Shown here piece after piece: positions 18,734 through 27,967 of a stretch of 64,000 bases of DNA. Positions within the stretch are counted from its first letter, which is position 1, and every line of letters begins with the position of its first letter. The stretch lies in contig JAUNUH010000007.1 in the NCBI GenBank assembly GCA_030538275.1, positions 62,001 to 126,000 on the forward strand, written 5' to 3'. This DNA is from Flavobacteriaceae bacterium. Its GTDB lineage: Bacteria > Bacteroidota > Bacteroidia > Flavobacteriales > Weeksellaceae. A model generated the notes under the pieces. It was not told the DNA's origin, did no database searches, and saw only the letters and a program-made list of their open reading frames with translations. The position numbers and the translations under genes are program-made.

Positions 18734-19954
18734 ATGGGCAAAAATGCATATATCATAGACGGCACGAGGTCTGCAATCGGCAATTTCAAAGGGCAACTGG
18801 CACCGGTAAGAACCGATGATTTACTGGCTTCCGTCATTAAAAGTCTGATTGAAAAAAATCCGGATTTACCATTGGATAAAATTGATGACGTGATTATCGG
18901 CTGCGCAAACCAAGCCGGTGAAGACAACCGAAATGTTGCGAGAATGTCACTTTTGCTTGCCGGACTTCCGGTAACTGTACCTGGAGAAACCGTGAATAGA
19001 CTGTGTGCTTCGGGAATGAGTGCCATTGCACAGGCATCAAGAGCGATTAAATCCAATGAAGGTGACTTGTTTATCGCTGGTGGTGTTGAAGGAATGACGC
19101 GTGGTCCTTACGCCATTTCGAAAGCGGAAAACGGTTTTGACACAACTCAGAAAATGTATGATTCAAGTTTTGGATGGCGTTTCATTAATCCCGAAATGGA
19201 AAAAATGTATGGCACCGAAGCGATGGGAAAAACTGCTGAAAACCTTGCCGAAATCTATAAAATTTCAAGAGAAGAACAGGACGAATTTGCCCTCAATTCT
19301 CAAATGAAAGCCAAAAAAGCACAGGAAAGAGGAAGACTGGCTGAAGAAATTTCTGATATTGTGATTCCACAAAGAAAAGGTGAACCGATTGTGGTGAATC
19401 AGGATGAATTCATCAAACCGAATTCTACAATGGAAGTTTTGGGAAAATTGCGGGCTGCTTTTGTGAAAGAAAACGGAACGGTAACTGCAGGAAACGCATC
19501 CGGACTGAATGACGGTGCTGCCGCTGTAATCATCGCTTCCGACGAAGCCGTGAAAGAATACAACCTGAAACCTTTAGCAAGAATCGTTACTTCTGCTGTT
19601 ACCGGAACCGAACCGAGAATTATGGGAATCGGACCAGTAGAAGCCACAAAATTAGCCATGAAAAGAGCGAATTTAACGCTTGAAGATATCGACATTATCG
19701 AACTAAACGAAGCATTTGCTGCGCAATCCATCGCTTGTTTGAAAGAATTGGGAATTGCTAATGATGATCCACGAGTAAATATCAACGGTGGTGCGATTGC
19801 ATTAGGACATCCGCTTGGAATGAGCGGAACGAGAATTACGTATTCTGCTGCTTTGGAACTTCAGAAGACCGGTAAGAAATATGCACTTTGCACCATGTGT
19901 ATCGGTGTTGGGCAAGGATATGCGGTGATTTTGGAAAACGCTTCTACAAAATAA
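18734..19954 (+). CDS. pcaF: 3-oxoadipyl-CoA thiolase
   Basis: 406-residue thiolase, the last step of the pathway (3-oxoadipyl-CoA plus CoA to succinyl-CoA and acetyl-CoA). The acylated cysteine is in VNRLCASGMSAIAQA (about residue 95), the acid/base His in NGGAIALGHPLGMSG, and the second cysteine in CTMCIGVGQG near the C-terminus. The ELNEAFAAQ motif is present. A general acetyl-CoA C-acyltransferase would look similar. The assignment to 3-oxoadipyl-CoA rests on the neighbours and completes the catechol route in this window. Confidence 0.88.
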   Translation: MGKNAYIIDGTRSAIGNFKGQLAPVRTDDLLASVIKSLIEKNPDLPLDKIDDVIIGCANQAGEDNRNVARMSLLLAGLPVTVPGETVNRLCASGMSAIAQASRAIKSNEGDLFIAGGVEGMTRGPYAISKAENGFDTTQKMYDSSFGWRFINPEMEKMYGTEAMGKTAENLAEIYKISREEQDEFALNSQMKAKKAQERGRLAEEISDIVIPQRKGEPIVVNQDEFIKPNSTMEVLGKLRAAFVKENGTVTAGNASGLNDGAAAVIIASDEAVKEYNLKPLARIVTSAVTGTEPRIMGIGPVEATKLAMKRANLTLEDIDIIELNEAFAAQSIACLKELGIANDDPRVNINGGAIALGHPLGMSGTRITYSAALELQKTGKKYALCTMCIGVGQGYAVILENASTK

Positions 19955-20056
19955 CTAATTCTTATTATGGCGGATTTGTGTAGAACTTGTTGAATTAGGT
20001 TCATTCATTGTTTTTCTACATATTTTCGTAAATTCGTATTGTTTATATAAAAAATT

Positions 20057-20374
20057 ATGAAACCAGAATTTGAAATTATTCCATTAGTCAACAACGAAGA
20101 AAAACGTCGTTTCGAACTTGCGTATAACGGACACACGGCGTTCATTAATTATGGCGTATATGGTGACAAAATTGCATTGGTGCATACCGAGGCTCCGAAG
20201 GAACTTCAGGGAACCGGTGCTGCGCAGGCTTTGGTAGAAAAAACGCTGATGTACATTGAAGAAAACAACCAAACTGTTCTTCCTTATTGTCCGTATGTTT
20301 TTGGCTTTATCAAAAAAAATCCAGAATGGAAACGCGTTGTGAATGAGCGCTTTATGGGGTTCGATCAATTGTAA
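20057..20374 (+). CDS. Small GNAT-type N-acetyltransferase (YjdJ-like)
   Basis: 105-residue minimal GNAT domain. The acetyl-CoA binding signature is PKELQGTGAAQALVEKTL, followed by the characteristic PYCPYVFGFIKKNPEW end of the YjdJ/Gtn10-like subgroup. The substrate is unknown. The next gene carries a second copy of the same domain fused to a ferredoxin-like module, so the two are likely related by duplication. It begins 103 bases after pcaF and is probably not part of the catabolic pathway. Confidence 0.8.
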   Translation: MKPEFEIIPLVNNEEKRRFELAYNGHTAFINYGVYGDKIALVHTEAPKELQGTGAAQALVEKTLMYIEENNQTVLPYCPYVFGFIKKNPEWKRVVNERFMGFDQL

Positions 20375-20535
20375 GTTAGCTTTTACACCTTTTATCAAGC
20401 GGAAATTGAGCTGATTTTGTCATAATTTTATGTTTTATTAAATTAAAAAAATTCCGGTACAACTTCGATTTTGAACGACTAAAAAAAAGGAATATTTCTT
20501 GCGACATAATCCAAAAACGAATTAAAAAAATTGAT

Positions 20536-21051
20536 ATGGAAACACACGAATATCCTCACCCAAGCGGTGAATTAACTGTGATTTGGCAGCCCAAAAAATG
20601 CATACATTCAGGAATTTGCGTCAAGACGTTGCCGCAAGTTTACAACCCCAAAGCTCGACCATGGATTAAGGCTGAAAACGCATCTGTTGAGGAATTGATA
20701 TTGCAGATTGACCAATGTCCATCGGGTGCATTATCGTATAAAATCAATAACGAAAAATCAAAAGAAATGACTGATATTAAACATAATAACAACGAAAAAA
20801 ACGGTGTTTTTGAAATATATCACGAAGGCGAAAAAGCCGGCGAAATGACCTATACTTGGGCAGGCGACGATAAATTCATCATCGATCATACCGAGGTGGA
20901 TCCGAAATTTGGCGGAAAAGGATTGGCAAAACAATTGGTGTTGGCCGGAGCAGCTTATGCCAAAGAAAACGGCAAAAAAGTAATGCCGCTTTGTCCGTAT
21001 GCCAAATCCGTTTTTGACAAAAATCAAGAGATTCAGGAAGTCCTTTTTTAG
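20536..21051 (+). CDS. YjdI-type [4Fe-4S] mono-cluster domain fused to a GNAT acetyltransferase
   Basis: 171 residues. Residues 1-75 are a YjdI-like divergent ferredoxin domain with cysteines in KKCIHSGICV and DQCPSGALSYKI, the spacing expected for one iron-sulfur cluster. Residues 80-171 are a YjdJ-like GNAT domain (VDPKFGGKGLAKQLVLAG, then MPLCPYAKSVFDKN). In Escherichia coli the two domains are neighbouring genes; here they are one protein. The function of the pair is not established. It lies downstream of a stand-alone GNAT gene in the same direction. Confidence 0.8.
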   Translation: METHEYPHPSGELTVIWQPKKCIHSGICVKTLPQVYNPKARPWIKAENASVEELILQIDQCPSGALSYKINNEKSKEMTDIKHNNNEKNGVFEIYHEGEKAGEMTYTWAGDDKFIIDHTEVDPKFGGKGLAKQLVLAGAAYAKENGKKVMPLCPYAKSVFDKNQEIQEVLF

Positions 21052-21123
21052 TGTTGAATTTCAGCTATAGAATTCGTTATAAGATATTGAATATCTAATG
21101 CTTAGAATTCGTTTTTTTCTAAT

Positions 21124-21420
21124 TTAGATTTCAGTTTTAACTTGAAATTTTTTTGGATAAATTACTTCCACGCGTTCGTTGTAGGAAAGTATTTCACTTT
21201 CAAAATCAGAGGTAGGAATCAGGTACAATTCAAATACAATTTCGGTTTGCGTTTCGGTAACAATTTTTTGCGACTGATGCAGTGGAAGTTCTTTCACGTA
21301 GTTTCACTTCATGCAATCAAATTTTAGAATAATTTCTTGTGGTTTCTTCCCATTGGGTGCAATAATTCCGAAAGAATGCTTGAAATCTTCATTAGGATCA
21401 AAATATTCCTTTGTGAATAA
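21124..21420 (-). pseudogene. C-terminal fragment of a WYL-domain regulator (decayed)
   Basis: The minus strand reads YFDPNEDFKHSFGIIAPNGK, then an in-frame TGA after CMK, then YVKELPLHQSQKIV, ELYLIPTSDFESEILSY and a stop at 21126-21124. This is the conserved C-terminal part of WYL-domain transcriptional regulators. The N-terminal HTH and WYL core are gone and the remaining frame is interrupted, so it is non-functional. From 21421 to about 21900 the sequence stays A/T-rich, with short protein-like stretches in changing frames that I cannot assign; it looks like further decayed coding DNA. Confidence 0.65.
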
Positions 21421-21902
21421 TGGCGTGAATCAATCCGTGTAACAAATCTTCAATATATTTCAATCGGAGCATTTATTCATTTTTTGCCATTGATTTTATT
21501 TTTATTCAAATTTAAAGAAGTAAACGGACAAAATATGACCGAATGAAGCAGAATTCTGTTTGATATTGAAAAGTAAAATTCTAAAAAATATGGATTACAA
21601 TAGTCTTTCTTTCTGATCTGCGTCATACTTTTAATCTCCGATTTAGTCTCCGAAAATACGAGTTATACATTCTGATTTGAAATTTGCCCTGCTCAAAATC
21701 TTTGGTGTCGATGCAGCGTGCAAGTTCGCATATTTCATAAATCTCTGAATGAAGGAAATAAGTGTGTTTTTACGAATATCCTTAACGAATTTTTCTGTTG
21801 TTTTTTCTTAGGTGTTTACATAATTAAATCTAATTCTTTTTTTTGAAAACACTCCTTAAGTTTTTAGTATATTGTGTCTACTTTTTGCTGACGATTTACA
21901 AT

Positions 21903-21938
21903 TGTAAATGTAATGTTTACAGTGATTTTTATTTTTTT
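21903..21938 (+). terminator. Terminator-like hairpin resembling the dnaK terminator
   Basis: TGTAAA / TTTACA stem with the same 7-base loop layout as the dnaK terminator at 6774 (GTAAATGTAATGTTTACAG against GTAAATGTAGTGTTTACAG), followed by a T-rich tail. No intact gene now precedes it on the plus strand. The rest of the gap to 22064 shows nothing else. Confidence 0.5.
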
Positions 21939-22064
21939 GAAAGTTTTGAAAAAATATTCAGCATCATTCTTTTTTGGTGAGCTTTCAAAAAAAACATTAT
22001 ATCCAAACTTTTCCCAATTCAAAAAAATATCTTAAATTCAAGAAATTTTCTTTTAACAAAAACT

Positions 22065-25000
22065 ATGACTCAAATCAGCATCAGAAAAGAAGTTTTTCCT
22101 TTTCTCAACATTTCTTTATATCTCAATCAAATTAAGCCGATTCGGTCTATTTATTTACTAAATGAATCCGACGAACCAAAGGAGAATTTAGAGCTTATAC
22201 TGACTTCCGATTTGCCTATAATTCAGAGATTTTGTTATAAAGTTGGAGAAATTCCTGCACATTCAGAATTAAAAATTCCAATGGAACAATTGGTTGTGAA
22301 CAGGGATTTCTTTAATTCAATTTCTGAAACAGAGACGGCGGTTCTGAAAATTGAGGTGATCCAAAACGAGGAAATTATTTATGCTGATCATTGGAATATC
22401 GACGTTCATCCCATCGAATATTTTGGTGGATTTGAAATTTTGCCGGAACTTATAGCATCATATATTACTCCGAATCATCCCTATGTTTATAAAATTAAGC
22501 GGAAGGCAATCGATATTCTTGAGAAAGAAAATCTGCCGACTGCTTTTGAGGGCTATCAGAGTAACGACCCGGAACGAGTTCTGCAGATTATTTCTGCAAT
22601 TTATTCTGCGATTCAAAGCGAGCAGATTGTTTACAGTTCACTCCCTCCTGGTTATGAAGTTACAGGTCAAAGATTAAGACTGCTCAATACCCTACAAAAT
22701 GAAAAATTTGGAAACTGTATTGATCTGAGTTTGCTGTTTGCTGCTTGTCTGGAAGCCGTTGATCTAAATCCTGTTTTAATTATCGTTCGTGGACATGCAT
22801 TTGTCGGGTGTTGGCTGAACGACGACCGGTTTTCAGAGACCATTAACGATGATAAAACTGCAATTACAAAAAGACTTTCAAAAGGTATTCGGGAGATTGC
22901 CGCATGGGAAGCAACGAGTATCTGTAAAGGATCTGATATTGCATTTGGCGATGCACTAAATTTAGGTGAATCGCAGTTGGTTGAAAAGGAGGATTTCCTC
23001 GTGTCCATCGATATAAAAAGAGCCAGAACTTTTAGAATTCGGCCGTTGCCGCTCAATCACGAATCAAGCAAAACGGAACTTGATGAAAAGAAAATCGAAG
23101 AAATGGAAGAAGAGCGGATGCAGACCAATTTTGATCTTGGGATAATTTATTCGGATGAATTACAAAATGGTGTTGCAGTAACTTCTAAGCAAAAAATTTG
23201 GGAAAGAAAACTTCTAGATTTGTCTCTACGAAATAATTTGCTCAACCTGCGCATCACAAGAAACATGCTTCAATTGGTGGACATCAACATTAATGACTTG
23301 GAGGATATATTGTGGGAAGGAAAAACCTTTAGCATTCAACCAAATCCTAACGCGGAAATATTAAGAAAATACAATCTTTTTACTCAGCCACTGCATCATT
23401 CATCACCGTTATATCAGTTGGCGAATGAGGAGTTGAAATACTACCGGCTATTAACACATTATCACAAGCAGGACTTAGATAATATCTTATCCTATATCCA
23501 TAAAAACGCAAAACAGGCCATTGAAGAAAACGGATCCAGTACATTGTACCTTGCTGTAGGTTTGCTCAAATGGTTTGACAGAAAAACACCAACGCAACCC
23601 AGATATGCACCGATTCTTTTGATGCCTGTTGAAATCAGCAGAAGGTCGGTCAACAGTAATTTTACGCTCAGAAGCCGGGAAGAGGAAACGATGATTAATA
23701 TTACTTTGTTAGAGTTTCTGAGACAGGAATATGAACTTAATCTTCAATCGCTGGAAAACCTGCCTTATGATGAAAAAGGTGTGGATGTAGCCAAAGTAAT
23801 GGGAATCCTGCGGCGAGCGATTATGCAGATGGAAGGTTGGGATGTTGAAGAGCAGGTAATTTTGGGGAATTTTTCTTTCAGCAAACTCATTCTTTGGAAA
23901 GATATTGTATCCAATCAGGAGCAACTGCTGAAAAGTGAGATGGTGAAAAGTTTGGTTGAAGGAAAACTTGCCTTTACACCCAATTTGGAAAATGAAGATC
24001 AAGTATATGATGAGATTCCGTCAGATTCCATCACTTTGCCAATTCCAACCGATGTTTCACAAATGGAAGCCGTTCTGTCCGCGCAAAAAGGAAATACATT
24101 TATCCTGCACGGTCCTCCCGGAACCGGAAAATCGCAAACGATTACCAATATTATTGCGGATGCATTGCACCGTGGAAAACGCGTGTTGTTTGTTGCTGCC
24201 AAAAAAGCCGCACTGGATGTGGTTCACCGGCGATTAGAGCAAATTGGACTTGGAAATTTCACGCTGGAACTACATTCCAACAAAGCCAAAAAATCTGATA
24301 TTCTGGCGCAACTGGAACGCTCTCTACAAGCGCAAAGAACTCTGTCAAACAGCCAATTTTCCAGAGAGTCTTTGCGGTTGGATGTGGCGAAAAAAGACCT
24401 GAACGGTTATGTCTCGATTTTGCATCATAAGCAGAAAATTGGTTGGTCATTGTATGACAGCATTGTATATATAGAACTTTTAGAAGATAAAAATCTTTCC
24501 AAAGATGCTGTCCCTGAAGAGGTATTAAGAACGGTTGATGAAGAAAAATGGGTACAGTGGAAAGACTGGCTGCATCAGTTTCATTCCATCATCAATATTT
24601 TAATTCACCCTAACGAAAATCCGCTTCGAAATCTGGGAATAAAAGATTTTTCTTATGATCTTACAGAAAAAATTACTGCAGAATCTGCAAATTTAGATAA
24701 GGTTCTTTCCCAATTAAGAAATGAAACAAGTGGGGCGGTTTCGGAAAGTTTTTTCCCTGGCTCAGTTTCAGAAAAAGAAAGTTGGACACATTTTGCAGCA
24801 ATTGTTGATGAAATTACTCAGGTTGAAAATATTCCGTTGGAATTGCTGCAGTTTCTTTCAAAAAAAGAAAATTCTGAGGTATTTGAGGAGTGGATAAAAG
24901 TTTTTGAAGAATATCAGAATTCGCTAAAAACAATCCTGAATGATTTTCAGCGAAATGTATTGGATCAAAATATTTTTGAATGGGAAATACAGTGGAAAAA

Positions 25001-27875
25001 GGCAGAACAAACCTGGTTTCTTCCAAAATGGCTTCAGAAAAACAAACTCAAGAAAACTTTATCTCTTTACCGAAAAAATCCGGTAAAGGACGATCGGGAG
25101 GTATTGAGCCTTTTTGGCAACTATCATCAATATTCAGATCATCTACGGTTGGTTCAGCAGGAAAGATTTTCCATTGTGAAATCATCACTGAAAAATCTGT
25201 ATAAAGACGAAGATACAGATGTTAACCAAATTCGAAAAATAAATAATCAGGCAGAAAGTATCATAAAACACTGCAATTATTGGGGTGTTAACTTGATTCA
25301 CGACTGGATTAAATTGCTTTCTGAGAATCAGATTAATAATTTATCTGACTTAAAAAATAAGAACACCGAAGTTTATCGTTCATTCAGAAAAGCCGTCGGC
25401 GATTATGAAAATGCCGAAAACAAGTTATCTGCGGTTTCGAAAATTACTTATTTGGAAAGCGAAAACTGGATGGAGGGAGTTCAGAAACAACTCAACGAAA
25501 TCAATTTGCATCTACCCAATTTAAAAGACTGGATTTTATATGTGCAGTTGGTAGAAACTGGTAATCAACTCGATCTAAAATGGTTTACAGATGCCTATCT
25601 TCAGAATAAATTCACCAAAGAAAACTGTGTGGATTACTTCCATTATACCGTCAACCGTTCGGTTGCGCGACAAGTGATTTCCAGTCATGAATCTTTGAAT
25701 TTGTTTAATGTATCACTTTTCAACTCAAAAATTGAGCAGTATAAAAAAATTGCCGCAAATTATCGTGAACTTTCATTGAATGAACTAAAAGCCAATCTAT
25801 CATCTCGACTTCCAAATCCAACAATTGAGGCGATGCAAAGTTCCGAAATAGGAATTCTGCAGCGAAATATCAAAAACAGAGGCAGAGGTACGAGTATCAG
25901 GAAACTTTTTGACCAAATTCCAACTCTTTTACCAAGACTTGCGCCGTGTATGCTGATGAGTCCGATTTCGGTTGCACAGTATTTTGATATGAATCACGAA
26001 CTTTTCGATTTGCTCATTTTTGATGAAGCATCGCAATTACCAACTTTCGAAGCAGTAAGTTCATTAGCCAGAGCAAAACAGGCAATTATTGTAGGAGATC
26101 CGAAGCAAATGCCACCAACTTCGTTCTTCAGCACCATAAAAATTGATGAAGAAAATATGGACATTGAGGATTTGGAGAGTATTCTCGACGACTGTCTTTC
26201 ACTTTCAATTCCTTCAAAATATCTGTTGAGACATTACCGAAGCAAGCACGAAAGTCTGATTGCTTTCAGTAATTCAAATTATTACGAGAATAAGTTACTC
26301 ACTTTTCCGTCGCACGACGATTTGGATAAACAGGTGAAATATCATGCCATTAGCGGATTTTACGATAAAGGCAAAAGCAGAACCAACCGTTACGAAGCAG
26401 ATGCGATTGTAAAATTTGTAGAATCTCATTTTACAGATGCTGAAAAGAGGAAAAGAAGTATCGGAATTGTAACATTCAGCCAAACTCAGCAGAATTTGAT
26501 TGAAGAAAAGTTGCAGGAGATTTACTCAAAAAACACGGAACTGGAAAGATGGGCAACTGAATCCGAAGAGCCGCTTTTTGTAAAAAACCTGGAAAATGTG
26601 CAGGGTGATGAACGGGATTTTATTCTGTTCTCGATTGGATATGGTCCCGATGAACATGGAAAAATAAGTATGAATTTCGGGCCGCTCAACAGAAATGGAG
26701 GTTGGCGCAGGCTGAATGTTGCAGTCACGCGTTCACGCTACGAAATGCATGTTTTTTCAACCTTAAAATCAGAACAAATTGATTTGTCAAGGACTTCTGC
26801 CGAAGGAGTTGCAGGATTAAAAGCCTTCCTGAACTTTGCAGAAAAAGGCTATTTACCGATTAATGCAGAAAGTCAGGCTGGTTCAAATAAAATTTCATTA
26901 GCCGAAAGTATTGCATCAAAACTCAATACGATGGGATTAAATGCCAAAACAAATATTGGCACATCAGATTTCAAGGTCGATATCGGTATTGTAAATCCTA
27001 AAAATCCGGCACAGTATATTCTCGGGATTTTGCTTGACGGGCATTATTATCAGGAAGCAAAAACCACGAATGACCGGGAAATGGTGATGCCTTCTGTTTT
27101 GTCAGCATTGGGCTGGAAAATTCATAGAATATGGACGATGGATTGGTTTGAAAATGATGAGAAAATATTGAACGAAATCAATGAGAAAGTCACTTCGATT
27201 CTTGAAAATAACTATCAGGAAAATCATTCGGAAGTAGACGATATTGTGCATTATGAAATTGAGGAAAGTGAAATTCAAAGTGAATCCAGTGTAGTTGAAA
27301 CCGTTATTGAAGGCCAAAAACAAGATTATATTGCCACCGTTTTGGATTTTGTTCCTAACGCAAACAGTGAAACTATTTATGATTTTACAAACCGAAACCT
27401 CATTCGCTCCCAAATCATCCAAATTGTACAGAATGAATCTCCGATAAGTAAAAATCTGCTTTACAGAAGGTTATTAAATATTTGGAATACAAGCAGAGTT
27501 GGTGCAAAATTAGACCGCCATTTGCAGGAAATCATTACAGAAACCCATGTGAAAAAAAGCAGCCACCATCAGGATTTCTATTGGACTGAAGATGCTGATT
27601 TTACCTGTGCATTTTACCGAAATAATGATGTCGAAAAACGCTCAATTGAAGATATTGCACCGGAGGAAATTTTGGTGGCATTAAAGGAAGTATTAAATAA
27701 TAATTTAAGTATTGAAAAAAATGATTTGATGCGTTATCTCACCCGTACATTTGGTTATTCCAAAATGGGAATGCAGATTGAGAACTTAATGGATTATGCG
27801 ATAAAATTTGCAGTAGAACAAGAAGTTGCTGAACTGGATGGAAATAGGGTGAAAATTGTGGAGAAATCGATTTGA
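22065..27875 (+). CDS. Giant SF1 helicase with DUF4011/DUF3320-type architecture and nuclease-like domain
   Basis: 1936 residues. In order I see: a beta-rich N-terminus; a transglutaminase-like segment (GNCIDLSLLFAACLEA then VRGHAFVGCW, residues about 215-250, with Cys and His in protease-like positions); the DUF4011 entry motif WERKLLDLSLRNNLLNLR near 378; a helicase Walker A, LHGPPGTGKSQTITN, near 680; Walker B LLIFDEASQLP near 1315 with GDPKQMPPTSFF; C-terminal helicase motifs VQGDERDFILFSIGYG and RRLNVAVTRSR near 1510-1560; a Vsr/restriction-like segment FKVDIGIVNP with ILLDGHYY near 1630-1660; and a DUF3320-like tail. Such fusions are frequent in bacterial defence islands. Adjacent sbcDC suggests work on DNA ends. 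The antiviral role is inferred, not shown. Confidence 0.82.
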   Translation: MTQISIRKEVFPFLNISLYLNQIKPIRSIYLLNESDEPKENLELILTSDLPIIQRFCYKVGEIPAHSELKIPMEQLVVNRDFFNSISETETAVLKIEVIQNEEIIYADHWNIDVHPIEYFGGFEILPELIASYITPNHPYVYKIKRKAIDILEKENLPTAFEGYQSNDPERVLQIISAIYSAIQSEQIVYSSLPPGYEVTGQRLRLLNTLQNEKFGNCIDLSLLFAACLEAVDLNPVLIIVRGHAFVGCWLNDDRFSETINDDKTAITKRLSKGIREIAAWEATSICKGSDIAFGDALNLGESQLVEKEDFLVSIDIKRARTFRIRPLPLNHESSKTELDEKKIEEMEEERMQTNFDLGIIYSDELQNGVAVTSKQKIWERKLLDLSLRNNLLNLRITRNMLQLVDININDLEDILWEGKTFSIQPNPNAEILRKYNLFTQPLHHSSPLYQLANEELKYYRLLTHYHKQDLDNILSYIHKNAKQAIEENGSSTLYLAVGLLKWFDRKTPTQPRYAPILLMPVEISRRSVNSNFTLRSREEETMINITLLEFLRQEYELNLQSLENLPYDEKGVDVAKVMGILRRAIMQMEGWDVEEQVILGNFSFSKLILWKDIVSNQEQLLKSEMVKSLVEGKLAFTPNLENEDQVYDEIPSDSITLPIPTDVSQMEAVLSAQKGNTFILHGPPGTGKSQTITNIIADALHRGKRVLFVAAKKAALDVVHRRLEQIGLGNFTLELHSNKAKKSDILAQLERSLQAQRTLSNSQFSRESLRLDVAKKDLNGYVSILHHKQKIGWSLYDSIVYIELLEDKNLSKDAVPEEVLRTVDEEKWVQWKDWLHQFHSIINILIHPNENPLRNLGIKDFSYDLTEKITAESANLDKVLSQLRNETSGAVSESFFPGSVSEKESWTHFAAIVDEITQVENIPLELLQFLSKKENSEVFEEWIKVFEEYQNSLKTILNDFQRNVLDQNIFEWEIQWKKAEQTWFLPKWLQKNKLKKTLSLYRKNPVKDDREVLSLFGNYHQYSDHLRLVQQERFSIVKSSLKNLYKDEDTDVNQIRKINNQAESIIKHCNYWGVNLIHDWIKLLSENQINNLSDLKNKNTEVYRSFRKAVGDYENAENKLSAVSKITYLESENWMEGVQKQLNEINLHLPNLKDWILYVQLVETGNQLDLKWFTDAYLQNKFTKENCVDYFHYTVNRSVARQVISSHESLNLFNVSLFNSKIEQYKKIAANYRELSLNELKANLSSRLPNPTIEAMQSSEIGILQRNIKNRGRGTSIRKLFDQIPTLLPRLAPCMLMSPISVAQYFDMNHELFDLLIFDEASQLPTFEAVSSLARAKQAIIVGDPKQMPPTSFFSTIKIDEENMDIEDLESILDDCLSLSIPSKYLLRHYRSKHESLIAFSNSNYYENKLLTFPSHDDLDKQVKYHAISGFYDKGKSRTNRYEADAIVKFVESHFTDAEKRKRSIGIVTFSQTQQNLIEEKLQEIYSKNTELERWATESEEPLFVKNLENVQGDERDFILFSIGYGPDEHGKISMNFGPLNRNGGWRRLNVAVTRSRYEMHVFSTLKSEQIDLSRTSAEGVAGLKAFLNFAEKGYLPINAESQAGSNKISLAESIASKLNTMGLNAKTNIGTSDFKVDIGIVNPKNPAQYILGILLDGHYYQEAKTTNDREMVMPSVLSALGWKIHRIWTMDWFENDEKILNEINEKVTSILENNYQENHSEVDDIVHYEIEESEIQSESSVVETVIEGQKQDYIATVLDFVPNANSETIYDFTNRNLIRSQIIQIVQNESPISKNLLYRRLLNIWNTSRVGAKLDRHLQEIITETHVKKSSHHQDFYWTEDADFTCAFYRNNDVEKRSIEDIAPEEILVALKEVLNNNLSIEKNDLMRYLTRTFGYSKMGMQIENLMDYAIKFAVEQEVAELDGNRVKIVEKSI

Positions 27876-27967
27876 GTTTACAAGTAAGATGCACTTTACA
27901 AGTTGATATTACGCTAAATCTATTAATAAATCATTTTTAAATTACTTAAGTAAACAACAATAAAAAA

